Below are positions 17,301 to 24,834 of a DNA stretch of 64,000 bases, piece after piece. Source of the stretch: Terrabacter tumescens. GTDB taxonomy: Bacteria > Actinomycetota > Actinomycetes > Actinomycetales > Dermatophilaceae. The notes beneath the pieces were generated by a model that was not told where the DNA came from, did not search any database, and saw only the letters and a program-made list of their open reading frames with translations. How positions within the stretch are numbered: position 1 is the first letter of the stretch; each line of letters starts with the position of its first letter. The position numbers were made by a program, and so were the translations under genes. The stretch lies in the NCBI RefSeq assembly GCF_014646815.1, contig NZ_BMNZ01000002.1, positions 372,001 through 436,000 on the forward strand. Reading direction: 5' to 3'.

Positions 17301-17703
17301 CCTGGGCCAAGGTGACGGAGGACCCGAGCCGCTCGTTGCGGAAGACGGCGAGGATGGCCGAGTGGCTCGTGTGGTCGCGGAGCCCGACGGGACGCGAGGC
17401 CCCCGTGGTCTCGTTGCGCTCGGACTTCCAGTAGCCGAGGACGTAGGAGCGGAGGCTGCGCTCGCGGGTGTCGGCGCCGGCGGCCTTGTTGTAGGAGATG
17501 CGGTTGGCGGGGAGCAGGAGGGTCGTGATGGCGTCGACGAGAGTGGACTTGCCCGAACCGATGTCGCCGGTCAGCAGGGAGGTGTGGCCGTCGAGGTCGA
17601 AGCGCCAGACCGAGCGGTCGAAGGTGCCCCAGCCGAGGACCTCGACGTGGGCGAGGCGGTAGCCGGCGGCGCCGAGCAGGCCGTCGAGGGGCAGCTCATC
17701 CAT
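14335..17703 (-). CDS. jetC: Wadjet JetC, SMC/MukB-like ATPase
   Basis: The 1122-residue protein has the SMC half-and-half plan. Walker A LLTGDIGSGKSTLVDA lies near residue 40 and long coiled-coil segments rich in Glu, Arg, Leu and Ala cover about 230-430 and 640-850, with a hinge-like middle (EERWRGAAERVLRGFALSL near 485). At the C-terminal head are the signature GKSGGQKEKLAYTI near 1005 and Walker B FAVIDEAFGRGSDES near 1045. JetC is the loop-extruding motor that recognises small circular DNA such as plasmids. It starts 8 bases inside jetB and ends in a 4-base overlap with jetD, so the subunits are translationally coupled. Confidence 0.93.
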   Translation of the reverse strand: MDELPLDGLLGAAGYRLAHVEVLGWGTFDRSVWRFDLDGHTSLLTGDIGSGKSTLVDAITTLLLPANRISYNKAAGADTRERSLRSYVLGYWKSERNETTGASRPVGLRDHTSHSAILAVFRNERLGSSVTLAQVFWSPDDHAGQPHRFYVVADRELGVAADLSDFGSDITALKKRLRSSGITPHTTFTDYERAYRRALGIPSSQAMELFHQTVSMKSVGNLTDFVRAHMLEPFDAAADVRKLIDHFEDLTAAHDAVTKARTQLETLTPIVAGLDEVDRLRAELDEATSAQQALRYAAATVTLELLATELAGNDADLTTERQAHERALTAIESLRQEQQGLRDARAGHAGGRVGALEEARTRHTSDRDARRRRHREWDDDLRAAGLEPLAAPEEFARVRGEALAAHATVDDERARLDAERTAHAVQQHRLRAESDEIRDELVSLRERRSSIPRDLLALRDRLCREAGVDEGRVPFVGELVDIRPEEERWRGAAERVLRGFALSLIVADDDYARVAGWVDSHHLGTRLVYHRVRLGDRHQPSDPVRGTLAAKLDLKQGPYAAWLAAELGARAAHECVESTEDLRRASRAVTVRGQVKAGDRHEKDDRRAVDDRSGYVLGWDNKAKQDALLARGTRVQDQLRAVDDAIRHTDAALRDLTYRRDALTRALVVDDVRDVDWWASALALEQVERELAQLIEASRELAEIDGRLQLIDSELAAAEHRRSEHDRAIGALEGRRRELEAQRGRSTQVLEQVSAEELPAVEGAASALRARRVERLDAVHEVVESLRGELITRSEAVSNRLRLTTSRTERAMDAFRRDHPAETTDLDASIEAAAEYREFRDRVARDDLPRFEADFKRFLNQNTIREIAGFQTRLTQQAGQITERITTINTSLRDIDYNPGRFIRLDAVPTPMTEIREFRTQLRTCTEGALLGGDDDLYSEDKFEQVRALIARFKGREGMTEHDRQWTLRVTDVRNWFVFNASERWRETDQEHETYADSDGKSGGQKEKLAYTILAASLAYQFRLDSPGGSARTFRFAVIDEAFGRGSDESTRFALRLFARLGLQLLVVTPLQKVHTIEPFVQRVGFVDNPSGRSSRLHNLTIEEYQQQRAGAALLRRGVDAP

Positions 17704-18364
17704 CGGTGGGCTCCTCGTCGTCAGTGGGTGCGTCGGGGCGAGCGTCGACGGGCTGGTCGGCAGGTGCCACGGAGGCGAGGTACTCGCGGAGGCGAGCGTC
17801 GAACTCGGCGAGCCACTGCGCGTCGACGTAGGCCTTGAGGATGCGGCGCACCTCGTAGGTGCGCTCCTGCCCGCTGACCTGGCGCAGGAAGCCGAGGGCC
17901 ACGACCTTGGTGAGCAGGGCGTCGACGTCGCTGGTGAGCCGCACCTCGTTGGTGCTCTGGGGCAGGTGGACCCGGAGCAGCTCGGCGACCTGGTCGCGGG
18001 TGAGGATGAGCCGCGGGTCGCTGCTGCTGGCGTCGAACTCGGCGAGCCGCTTGCGCAGCAGGGCGAGCAGCAGGCTGACGGGGAAGGACAGGCGGTGGCG
18101 TGGCACGAGGCGCGGGATGTCGAGCTCGTCGTAGTCCATCTGCCGCAGGTGTGCGTAGCCCTCGGCCTCGTCGACGATGAGGTCGAGGCCCATCACCGCC
18201 ATGTGGTCGCGCACCCGGGCCTGCTGGCGCCGGAGCAGGGCCCAGAGGGCGGCGTTGTCGGCCTGGTAGACGACGCCGCGCAGGAGCGGCACGACCACGC
18301 GGGAGAGGTCGAGCACGTCGTCGGTGAGCGAGGGGGCGGACGCGGCGTCGGAGATCGGGGTCAT
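17696..18364 (-). CDS. jetB: Wadjet JetB, DUF4194 (MukE-like) subunit
   Basis: The 222-residue protein has the DUF4194 features: an N-terminal VVPLLRGVVYQADNAALW, LDLIVDEAEGYAHLRQ near 60, a winged-helix segment around 130-190 (TNEVRLTSDVDALLTKVV) and YEVRRILKAYVDAQW. It corresponds to MukE/ScpB-type kleisin-binding proteins and bridges JetA and JetC. The ATG at 18364 was chosen from the ATGA overlap with the jetA stop. The last 30 residues are acidic and Pro-rich. Confidence 0.9.
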   Translation of the reverse strand: MTPISDAASAPSLTDDVLDLSRVVVPLLRGVVYQADNAALWALLRRQQARVRDHMAVMGLDLIVDEAEGYAHLRQMDYDELDIPRLVPRHRLSFPVSLLLALLRKRLAEFDASSSDPRLILTRDQVAELLRVHLPQSTNEVRLTSDVDALLTKVVALGFLRQVSGQERTYEVRRILKAYVDAQWLAEFDARLREYLASVAPADQPVDARPDAPTDDEEPTDG

Positions 18365-19881
18365 GACGACCTTCCGGGGTGGGCATCGTCGGAGGCGGGG
18401 TCGTGCGCACCGGCCGCGCCGGTCACGCCAGCCGCGCCGCGCACGCCGTCGCCACCGTGGCGGACGTAGAGGACGGTGGGCAGGTCGGCCAGCCGCGTGG
18501 TGCCGTCGTCGGCGGTCCACGACACCTGCTGACGGGAGTCGTCGTCGAACACGATGTCGATGCCGTCGGCACCGATCGCGAGCCACGCCATCAGCTCGGC
18601 CAGTCCGTGCTCGGGAGGATGCTCCTCGACGAGCTCGCCGAGGCTGACCTGCGACCGGTCGCGCAGCATGGCCCGGACCTGGCTGATCAGGCGCTGCTGG
18701 TCCACGTGGTCAACCGTGAAGAGGGCTGTCGTCTCGGCCCGCTCCTCGGCGGCCTCGACAGTGCTGTCGATCCGGGCCTCGGCCGGGGGCGCATAGAGCG
18801 GCCGCTCGAAGGGGAGGGCGATCTCGGGACGGATCGCGTCGAGCTGCATCGTCAGCTCGGGGCGGGCGTCGCGCAGCGCCACCGACGTGCCCTCGATACC
18901 GCGGAGCAGCTCGACGACGCGGCGGTTCTCGAGCCAGACGGAGTCGTCGAGGAAGCGGCGCAGCTGGTCGGACAGCGTGCGCACCGTGGACTGGGTGCGG
19001 TCGGCCGCGAGCAGCCAGTCGCGGTCGATGCGGCGGACGCGGTCGTCGGCGACGATCGACTCGAGGTGGTGGACCTCGTCGAGCAGCTGTCCGAGCTCCT
19101 CCTGCCGCTCGGCGGACAGGAGGAAGTCGTAGAAGGCCTGGAAGCTGCGCCCCTGGTCGGAGTCGGCGATGGCGTTGCGGTCACCGAGCAGCTGGTCGAG
19201 CAGGGCTCCCTTGGACCCGTCCCAGCCGGCGATGGTCTCGCGCATCTGGCGGTCGAGGGCGCGGAACTTGACCTCGACCTCGCGGAAATCCGAGAGCAGC
19301 TCGCGCGCGGTGGCGGCGAACTGCTGGTAGCGGTCGCGCTGCGCCGTCGGGTCGAGCACGTCGATCTGGCCGGACTCGGCTCGCGCGATCTCGGCGTCGA
19401 GCCGGTCGCGCTCGGCGCGCAGGTGCTCGAGCCGGTGCTCGGGGTCGGTGTCGCTGCCGCGGGCGATCTGCCGGAGCAGCCCGACGAGGGTGTGCAGGCG
19501 CGACTCGGTGCCGACGAACGCACGGTCCTGCAGGCTCGCGACCCAAGCGACGGCCTTCTCGAGCGCGGGGGTCGCATCGACGTGCGGCTCGTCGCTGCCC
19601 TCGACGTAGTGCAGCCGCAGCCAGCCGGCGTCGGCGCCGGCCCAGTCAGTGACGTAGGCCGCGGCGCTCTTGGGGTAGGCGCCCTCGCCGAGCTGCTCGC
19701 GCAGGGCGTAGAGCTCGTCGTCGAGCTGGCTGACCAGATCGGCCCGGGAGATGACGCGGACGTTGTCGTCGACGAAGACACGACCGAGGAAGCCGATGAC
19801 GAGCGCGGCGTTGTCGGCGCGCAGCAGGCGCCAGGCCGGGTGCCGCTCACGCAGCAGGCTGAGCTCGTCGTGCGACACCAT
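18361..19881 (-). CDS. jetA: Wadjet JetA, DUF3375 (MukF-like kleisin) subunit
   Basis: The 506-residue protein matches DUF3375: HPAWRLLRADNAALVIGFL at the N-terminus, FVDDNVRVISRADLVSQLD near 33, and a central helical region with SRLHTLVGLLRQIA and DRYQQFAATARELLSDF. JetA is the kleisin that links the JetC heads. It is the first gene of the operon, with its promoter in the 186-base divergent gap shared with the glycosyltransferase gene. The C-terminal 30 residues are low-complexity (Gly/Ala/Val). With jetB, jetC and jetD in the same order and orientation this is a complete type I Wadjet plasmid-defence operon. Confidence 0.92.
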   Translation of the reverse strand: MVSHDELSLLRERHPAWRLLRADNAALVIGFLGRVFVDDNVRVISRADLVSQLDDELYALREQLGEGAYPKSAAAYVTDWAGADAGWLRLHYVEGSDEPHVDATPALEKAVAWVASLQDRAFVGTESRLHTLVGLLRQIARGSDTDPEHRLEHLRAERDRLDAEIARAESGQIDVLDPTAQRDRYQQFAATARELLSDFREVEVKFRALDRQMRETIAGWDGSKGALLDQLLGDRNAIADSDQGRSFQAFYDFLLSAERQEELGQLLDEVHHLESIVADDRVRRIDRDWLLAADRTQSTVRTLSDQLRRFLDDSVWLENRRVVELLRGIEGTSVALRDARPELTMQLDAIRPEIALPFERPLYAPPAEARIDSTVEAAEERAETTALFTVDHVDQQRLISQVRAMLRDRSQVSLGELVEEHPPEHGLAELMAWLAIGADGIDIVFDDDSRQQVSWTADDGTTRLADLPTVLYVRHGGDGVRGAAGVTGAAGAHDPASDDAHPGRSS

Positions 19882-20067
19882 GGCGGCCCCTTTCTGATGC
19901 GGGCGAGCATAGGCGCTGCCGGTGACGCCGTTGCTTGTTCCGCGGTGGCCGGTGGTCGATGGCCACCAGCCGTTCGGTCAAGGTCGTCGCGTCGCACTGA
20001 ACTCCCGTCCCTTGAGGGGTGCTGGCGTTTCGCCTCGGGGCCGCAGGGACGGTGGGATCGTGGATGG

Positions 20068-21270
20068 ATGAGGGTGCTCTTCGCGGCGCTGCCCGCTCAT
20101 GGACACACCTATCCGCTCGTGCCGCTCGCGATGGCGTTCCAGGGTCAGGGCGCGGACGTGCTCTTCGCGACGGGTTCGCAGTTCGAGGGGCGGCTGCCGG
20201 TGTCGACCGTGCTCGGTGCTGATCCCGGCTGGCGGTTCGCGGACGCGCATGCCGAGGCCTTCGCGAAGGTGCCTCCGGGTCGGCCGCCGACCGACGACTT
20301 CGCCCGGGTGCTCTTCGTCGACGTCGCGGCGCCGCACCTCGTCGAGCCGACGTGCGCGGTGGCCGAGCGGTGGCGCCCGGACCTCGTCGTCGTCGAGCAG
20401 ACCGACGTGGCCGGCGTCGTCGCCGCGCGGCGGATCGGGGCGCCGACGGCGGTCTTCAGCGTCGTCGGGTGGGGGCCGCGCTGGGACGGCGTGTATGCCG
20501 CGGCGCTGGAGCGGTGGGGCGCCGAGCTGCGCGGCACGGACGGCTCACCGGTCAGCTCGGTCGGCGAGGCGGCGGACGTCTATCTCGAAGCGCACCCGGA
20601 GTTCCTGCGCGTGGCTGGGGAGGGCTCGGACGACGCGGCGTTCGGCTCGCACCCGCCCTTCCCGACGCTCGAGCTCGCGCCGCACGCGTGGTCGGAGCCC
20701 GGTCCGCCGGTGCCGGACTGGCTGACGAGAGAGCGGCGCCCGGATGATGCGCCGCGCGTCCTGCTGACGCTCGGGACGATCTTCGGCAACAGCGAGAAGC
20801 TGCTCGCGATCGCGGACGAGGTGGTGGCCGCCGGCTGCGAGGTGCTCGTCGTCACCGGCCGGCCGGTGTCGGCTGACGAGGTCGGTCACGAGCACCCCTC
20901 GGTGCACGTCGAGTCGTTCATCGACCAGGTGTCAGTGCTGGCTCACGTCGACCTCGTCGTCCACCACGGTGGTTCCGGCACGGTGCTCGGCGCCGTCCAG
21001 CACGGTCTGCCTCAGGTTGTCGTGCCGCAGGGCGCCGACCAGTTCTGGAACGGCAACCGCCTCGTCGAGCAGGGCGCGGCGCGCGTCGTCCTGCCCGGCG
21101 CAGCTGCCGGCAGCGTCCGTGACGCGGTCACCGCTCTCCTCGATCCTGCCGCGCCGGAACGGGCTGCGGCACAACGACTTCGGTCGCAACTGGACCAACT
21201 GCCTCACCCCGACGAGGTGGCGGCCGACCTCATGCGTCGCTGGGCGCCCGCCGCCCGGGCAGGCGACTGA
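20068..21270 (+). CDS. GT1-family glycosyltransferase (MGT/UGT-like)
   Basis: The 400-residue protein has the GT-B plan. The N-terminal domain begins MRVLFAALPAHGHTYPLVPL, the classic acceptor-side start. The C-terminal nucleotide-sugar domain has VLLTLGTIFGN near 230 and the PSPG-like motif VHHGGSGTVLGAVQHGLP near 300, with DQFWNG after it. It should transfer a sugar from a nucleotide donor to a small lipophilic acceptor (macrolide, sterol or flavonoid-type family members are known). No biosynthetic cluster is next to it, so it may be a detoxifying or orphan enzyme. The ATG at 20068 is the first in-frame start at the homologous N-terminus; the frame is open upstream across jetA but that is an antisense shadow. 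Confidence 0.85.
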   Translation: MRVLFAALPAHGHTYPLVPLAMAFQGQGADVLFATGSQFEGRLPVSTVLGADPGWRFADAHAEAFAKVPPGRPPTDDFARVLFVDVAAPHLVEPTCAVAERWRPDLVVVEQTDVAGVVAARRIGAPTAVFSVVGWGPRWDGVYAAALERWGAELRGTDGSPVSSVGEAADVYLEAHPEFLRVAGEGSDDAAFGSHPPFPTLELAPHAWSEPGPPVPDWLTRERRPDDAPRVLLTLGTIFGNSEKLLAIADEVVAAGCEVLVVTGRPVSADEVGHEHPSVHVESFIDQVSVLAHVDLVVHHGGSGTVLGAVQHGLPQVVVPQGADQFWNGNRLVEQGAARVVLPGAAAGSVRDAVTALLDPAAPERAAAQRLRSQLDQLPHPDEVAADLMRRWAPAARAGD

Positions 21271-21276
21271 CGCCCG

Positions 21277-21305
21277 GCCCTCACCCGTCGGACGTGGGTG
21301 AGGGC
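21277..21305. terminator. Hairpin between convergent glycosyltransferase and lacI-type genes
   Basis: A perfect 10-base stem (GCCCTCACCC with its complement) with a 9-base loop sits 6 bases after the glycosyltransferase stop and 45 bases from the LacI-type stop. It can terminate transcription from both sides. Confidence 0.65.
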
Positions 21306-21349
21306 AGCCACGAAGGACGAACCGCAGGTGCCCGACGGGGCAGGTGTGA

Positions 21350-22372
21350 TCAGGCGAGCGGGCGGATGGAGCCGCGCACCTGGAGCGGCATCTCCACCAG
21401 GTGCTCGCCCGGGGACTCCTCGGGCCGCAGCAGCAGCTCGAGGGCCTGCCGCCCCATCTGCTCGTAGGGCAGCCGCGCGGTCGTCAGCGCGGGCCGCATG
21501 TAGGAGGCGATCTCGTCGTCGTCGAACGAGGCGATGGACACGTCGTCGGGCACCCGCAGGCCCCGCTCCGTCATCGCCTGCTGGGCGCCGAACGAGACAC
21601 GGTCGTTGAGGCAGAGGAGCGCCGTGACGGGAGCGTCGGACTCGAGGACCCGTTTCGTGGCGTCGTAGCCGTTCCACGGCTCCCAGAACTCGATGTCCTC
21701 GACAGCGACTGGGGTCACGCCGGATTCGTCGAGGGCACGTTGGATCCCCTTGAACCGGCGGTTGATCGTGACCGAGACCCGCGGATCCGACCGGGCGACA
21801 GGGGCATTGCCGATGACGGCTAGCCCCGCGGCATGGCCCGCGTCGAGGAGCTGGCGGGTGACGGCATACCCGGCCTGCTCCTCGTCGGGGAGGACCGCGA
21901 CGGGCACTTCGGGGTTGACGCAGTTGACGGTGACCGCGCGCATGCCGGCGGGCAGTGGCGGGAGGTCGACGAGCCGAGCCGAGAGGGCGCCGAAGATGAG
22001 GCCGTCGACCTGGCGGTCGACCATGGCCTCCATCGCCTTGCGCAGCTGCTTGGGGTGCTTGAAGGTCTCGGCGATGAGGACGCCCCGGTCCTGCTCGTCG
22101 GCGGCGTCGAGCAGCCCGCGGATCATGGGTGAGGCGAAGCGGGTGACTGTGACGTCGTCGGAGATGAAGCCGACGGTCCCGGTGGTGCCGAGTCGAAGCG
22201 ACCGGGCCTGCGCGTTGGGCCGGTAGTCCAGCTCGCGCGCGGCCTCGTGGATGCGGGCGACGGCGTCGTCGGACAGCCGGGAGCCGGGGCGGTTGTTGAG
22301 CACGAGGCTCACCGCGGTCTTGGACATGCCCGCTCGCGCGGCGACGTCGGCGAGCGTCGGTCGCTTGTTCAC
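21350..22372 (-). CDS. LacI family transcriptional regulator
   Basis: The 340-residue protein has the LacI helix-turn-helix and hinge at residues 5-60 (TLADVAARAGMSKTAVSLVL, then ELDYRPNAQARSL). A periplasmic-binding-protein-like effector domain follows, with VTALLCLNDRVSFGAQ near 255 and VSIASFDDDEIASYMRP near 285. GTG at 22372 is the start because the HTH begins directly after it. It is divergent from a sugar importer and GH32-like hydrolase, so it is probably their local repressor. Two related operator-like sites in the intergenic gap support this. The inducer is unknown; a fructoside fits the hydrolase. Confidence 0.92.
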   Translation of the reverse strand: MNKRPTLADVAARAGMSKTAVSLVLNNRPGSRLSDDAVARIHEAARELDYRPNAQARSLRLGTTGTVGFISDDVTVTRFASPMIRGLLDAADEQDRGVLIAETFKHPKQLRKAMEAMVDRQVDGLIFGALSARLVDLPPLPAGMRAVTVNCVNPEVPVAVLPDEEQAGYAVTRQLLDAGHAAGLAVIGNAPVARSDPRVSVTINRRFKGIQRALDESGVTPVAVEDIEFWEPWNGYDATKRVLESDAPVTALLCLNDRVSFGAQQAMTERGLRVPDDVSIASFDDDEIASYMRPALTTARLPYEQMGRQALELLLRPEESPGEHLVEMPLQVRGSIRPLA

Positions 22373-22488
22373 TGTGATCGGTCCCTTCGCGTCGCGTCGT
22401 CGCGACAGTGCGTATGCCGTGTGGCCCCTGCCCGCGGCACCCGGCGTCAGCCTACCCCACGGTAGCCAGGCTGATTCCGCATCACCGC

Positions 22489-22508
22489 TGGTGAAAAGGA
22501 TTTAGCAA
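22489..22508. promoter_or_regulatory. Upstream LacI-type operator candidate
   Basis: This half-conserved copy shares AAAGG and TTTAGCA with the site at 22546-22565. It lies 117 bases upstream of the divergent regulator start and 89 before the binding-protein gene. A second copy could allow looping or control of the regulator itself. Confidence 0.45.
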
Positions 22509-22512
22509 CCCC

Positions 22513-22542
22513 TTGCGCGACCGGCTGCCGAGGCCCTACCGT
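22513..22542 (+). promoter_or_regulatory. Candidate promoter for the GH32-linked importer
   Basis: TTGCGC at 22513 and TACCGT at 22537 are spaced 18 bases apart and lie between the two operator copies, 55 bases before the ATG. The match to the housekeeping sigma consensus is only partial. Confidence 0.3.
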
Positions 22543-22545
22543 CTC

Positions 22546-22565
22546 GTGCTGAAAGGTTTTAGCAC
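22546..22565. promoter_or_regulatory. LacI-type operator
   Basis: GTGCTGAAAGG followed by TTTTAGCAC forms a near-perfect 20-base palindrome (outer arms GTGCT/AGCAC, inner AAA/TTT). It sits 31 bases before the binding-protein ATG and just after the candidate -10 box, where a bound repressor would block initiation. Confidence 0.7.
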
Positions 22566-22596
22566 TGGCGCTGACCTTCCCACCACGGAGGACCCG

Positions 22597-23889
22597 ATGA
22601 AGCTCACCACCACCAAGCGCGTCGCCGTCGGCCTGCTCGCCGCGGCGCTGCCCCTCTCGATGGCCGCCTGCACCAAGGGCGGCAGCTCCAGCTCCGGCGG
22701 CGCCGGTGGCGAGCTGACGATGTGGACGCACAACGCCGGCAACAAGGCCGAGCTCGCGGCGATCACGAACATCGTGAACGACTACAACAAGAGCCAGACC
22801 AAGTACAAGGTCAAGATCCAGGCCTTCCCGCAGGACTCCTACAACCAGTCCGTCGTCGCGGCAGCGGCGTCCAAGAAGCTCCCCTGCATCCTCGACATCG
22901 ACGGCCCCAACGTGCCGAACTGGGCCTGGGCCGGCTACCTCGCGCCGCTCGACGGGCTCGACGCCGCCCTCTCGAAGTACCTGCCGACGGTCCTCGGCAA
23001 GTGGGACAACAAGACGTACTCCTACGGCTACTACGACGTCGCGCTCGTCATGGTCACGCGCAAGACGATCCTCGACAAGTACGGCATCCGCGTCCCGACC
23101 GTCGACCAGCCGTGGACCAAGGACGAGTTCACCGCGGCCCTGAAGAAGATCAAGGCCTCCGGCGACTTCGCGAACCCGCTCGACATCGCGACGAGCTTCA
23201 CCGGCGAGTGGTGGCCCTACGCGTACTCCCCGATGCTCCAGAGCTTCGGCGGCGACCTCATCAACCGCGACGGCTACAAGACCGCGGAGGGCTCGCTCAA
23301 CGGGCCCAAGGCCGTCGAGTGGGCGACATGGTTCCGCAGCCTCGTCACCGACGGGCTCGTCCCGCTCAAGTCCGGCGCCGACCCGGCCAAGGACTTCATC
23401 AACGGCAAGTCCGCGATCCTCTACAACGGCACGTGGACGGCCGTCGACACCCGCAAGGCCTTCGGCAAGGACACGCTCTTCCTCCCGCCGCCGGACCTGG
23501 GCAACGGCCCGAAGATCGGTGGCGGCTCGTGGCAGTGGGGCATCTCGCAGAACTGCTCCGACCAGGCCGGTGCCCTCGACTACATGAAGTTCGCCGCGCA
23601 GGACAAGTACGTCGCGAGCGTCGCCCGCGACACGAACAACATCCCGGCCACCGACGCCGCCGCGGCCCAGGTCAAGGGCTACGAGAAGGGCGGGGAGAAC
23701 CAGGTCTTCCTCGACTACGCGAAGAAGTTCGCGGTGCTGCGCCCCGTGACGCCCGGCTACCCCTTCATCGCGACGGAGTTCACGAAGACGGCGCAGGACA
23801 TCCTCAACGGCGCGGACCCCAAGACGGCGCTCGACCAGGCCGTCAAGGACATCGACGCCAACCAGAAGTCCAACGGCTACTTCCAGTGA
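22597..23889 (+). CDS. Extracellular sugar-binding lipoprotein of ABC importer
   Basis: The 430-residue protein has a lipoprotein signal with lipobox LSMAAC near residue 22 and then a Gly/Ser linker. The mature domain is a carbohydrate-binding solute protein (LTMWTHNAGNKAELAAI, CILDIDGPNVPNWAWAGYL, SAILYNGTWTAVDTRKA). The ATG at 22597 is preceded by GGAGG at a normal distance; the longer open frame upstream runs through the operator region and is rejected. It is the first gene of an operon with two permeases and a GH32-like hydrolase. Aromatic residues are plentiful, as expected of a sugar binder. Confidence 0.88.
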   Translation: MKLTTTKRVAVGLLAAALPLSMAACTKGGSSSSGGAGGELTMWTHNAGNKAELAAITNIVNDYNKSQTKYKVKIQAFPQDSYNQSVVAAAASKKLPCILDIDGPNVPNWAWAGYLAPLDGLDAALSKYLPTVLGKWDNKTYSYGYYDVALVMVTRKTILDKYGIRVPTVDQPWTKDEFTAALKKIKASGDFANPLDIATSFTGEWWPYAYSPMLQSFGGDLINRDGYKTAEGSLNGPKAVEWATWFRSLVTDGLVPLKSGADPAKDFINGKSAILYNGTWTAVDTRKAFGKDTLFLPPPDLGNGPKIGGGSWQWGISQNCSDQAGALDYMKFAAQDKYVASVARDTNNIPATDAAAAQVKGYEKGGENQVFLDYAKKFAVLRPVTPGYPFIATEFTKTAQDILNGADPKTALDQAVKDIDANQKSNGYFQ

Positions 23890-24834
23890 GTGACTGACAT
23901 GACGACCATCACTGCGGCCGAGAACGCCTCGGCGGTCACCGGGCGCAAGCGGGAGCCCGTCAAGGGCTCCCGCTCGTCGACCACGACGGCGCTGCTCATG
24001 CTCCTGCCGGCGGGGATCCTGCTCATCACGTTCCTGCTCATCCCGATCGGGCTGACGTTCGGGCTCGCGTTCACCAACGCGCGCCTCATCAGCCCGCGGC
24101 CGGCGGAGTTCATCGGCGTCGACAACTTCGTGCGCCTCTTCGCGGACGACACGTTCTGGGCGTCGCTGCGCAACACGATCATCTTCGCGGCGGTCATCGT
24201 GCCGGTGCAGTCGGCGTGCGCGCTCGGCCTGGCCCTGCTCGTCAACGTCAAGATGCGCGGGACGAACTTCTTCCGCACCGTCTACTTCCTGCCGGTCGTC
24301 ACCTCGATGGTCGTCGTGTCGATGCTGTGGCTGTTCATGTACCAGAAGAACGGGCTCATCAACCAGGTGCTGCTGAAGTTCGGCATCGACGGGCCGGACT
24401 GGCTCGGCGACCCGCACACGGCGCTGCTCGCGATTATCCTCATGTCGGCGTGGCAGGCGATGGGCTTCCACATGGTCATCTGGCTCTCGGGGCTGCAGAC
24501 GATCCCGGGCGAGCTCTACGAGGCGGCCGAGCTCGACGGCGCCGGCAACTGGGAGAAGTTCCGCTACGTCACGTGGCCGGGGCTGCGGGCGACGCGGACG
24601 TTCATCCTCATCACCATCACGATCTCGGCGTTCGCCCTCTTCACCCAGGTCAACATCATGACCCAGGGCGGTCCGCTCGACTCGACGTCGACGGTCGTGC
24701 TCATGGCGGTGCGCACGGGCTTCCAGCAGCAGCAGACCGGCTACGCCTCGGCGATCAGCCTCGTCTTCTTCGTGCTCGTGCTCGCCGTCACCCTCGTCAA
24801 CCGCTACGTCACCCGAGACAAGGACGCCCGATGA
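23890..24834 (+). CDS. Sugar ABC transporter permease (MalF-like)
   Basis: The 314-residue protein has about six membrane helices after a 35-residue charged N-terminal tail. The EAA loop EAAELDGAGNWEKFRYV is near residue 213, followed by a membrane segment. The GTG at 23890 directly follows the binding-protein stop; an ATG at 23899 is an equally possible start. The stop overlaps the ATG of the next permease by 4 bases. Confidence 0.88.
   Translation: MTDMTTITAAENASAVTGRKREPVKGSRSSTTTALLMLLPAGILLITFLLIPIGLTFGLAFTNARLISPRPAEFIGVDNFVRLFADDTFWASLRNTIIFAAVIVPVQSACALGLALLVNVKMRGTNFFRTVYFLPVVTSMVVVSMLWLFMYQKNGLINQVLLKFGIDGPDWLGDPHTALLAIILMSAWQAMGFHMVIWLSGLQTIPGELYEAAELDGAGNWEKFRYVTWPGLRATRTFILITITISAFALFTQVNIMTQGGPLDSTSTVVLMAVRTGFQQQQTGYASAISLVFFVLVLAVTLVNRYVTRDKDAR

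Noticed and set aside
18379-20067. Upstream extension of the glycosyltransferase frame
   Set aside because: It overlaps jetA on the other strand and has no domain; the glycosyltransferase fold begins at 20068.
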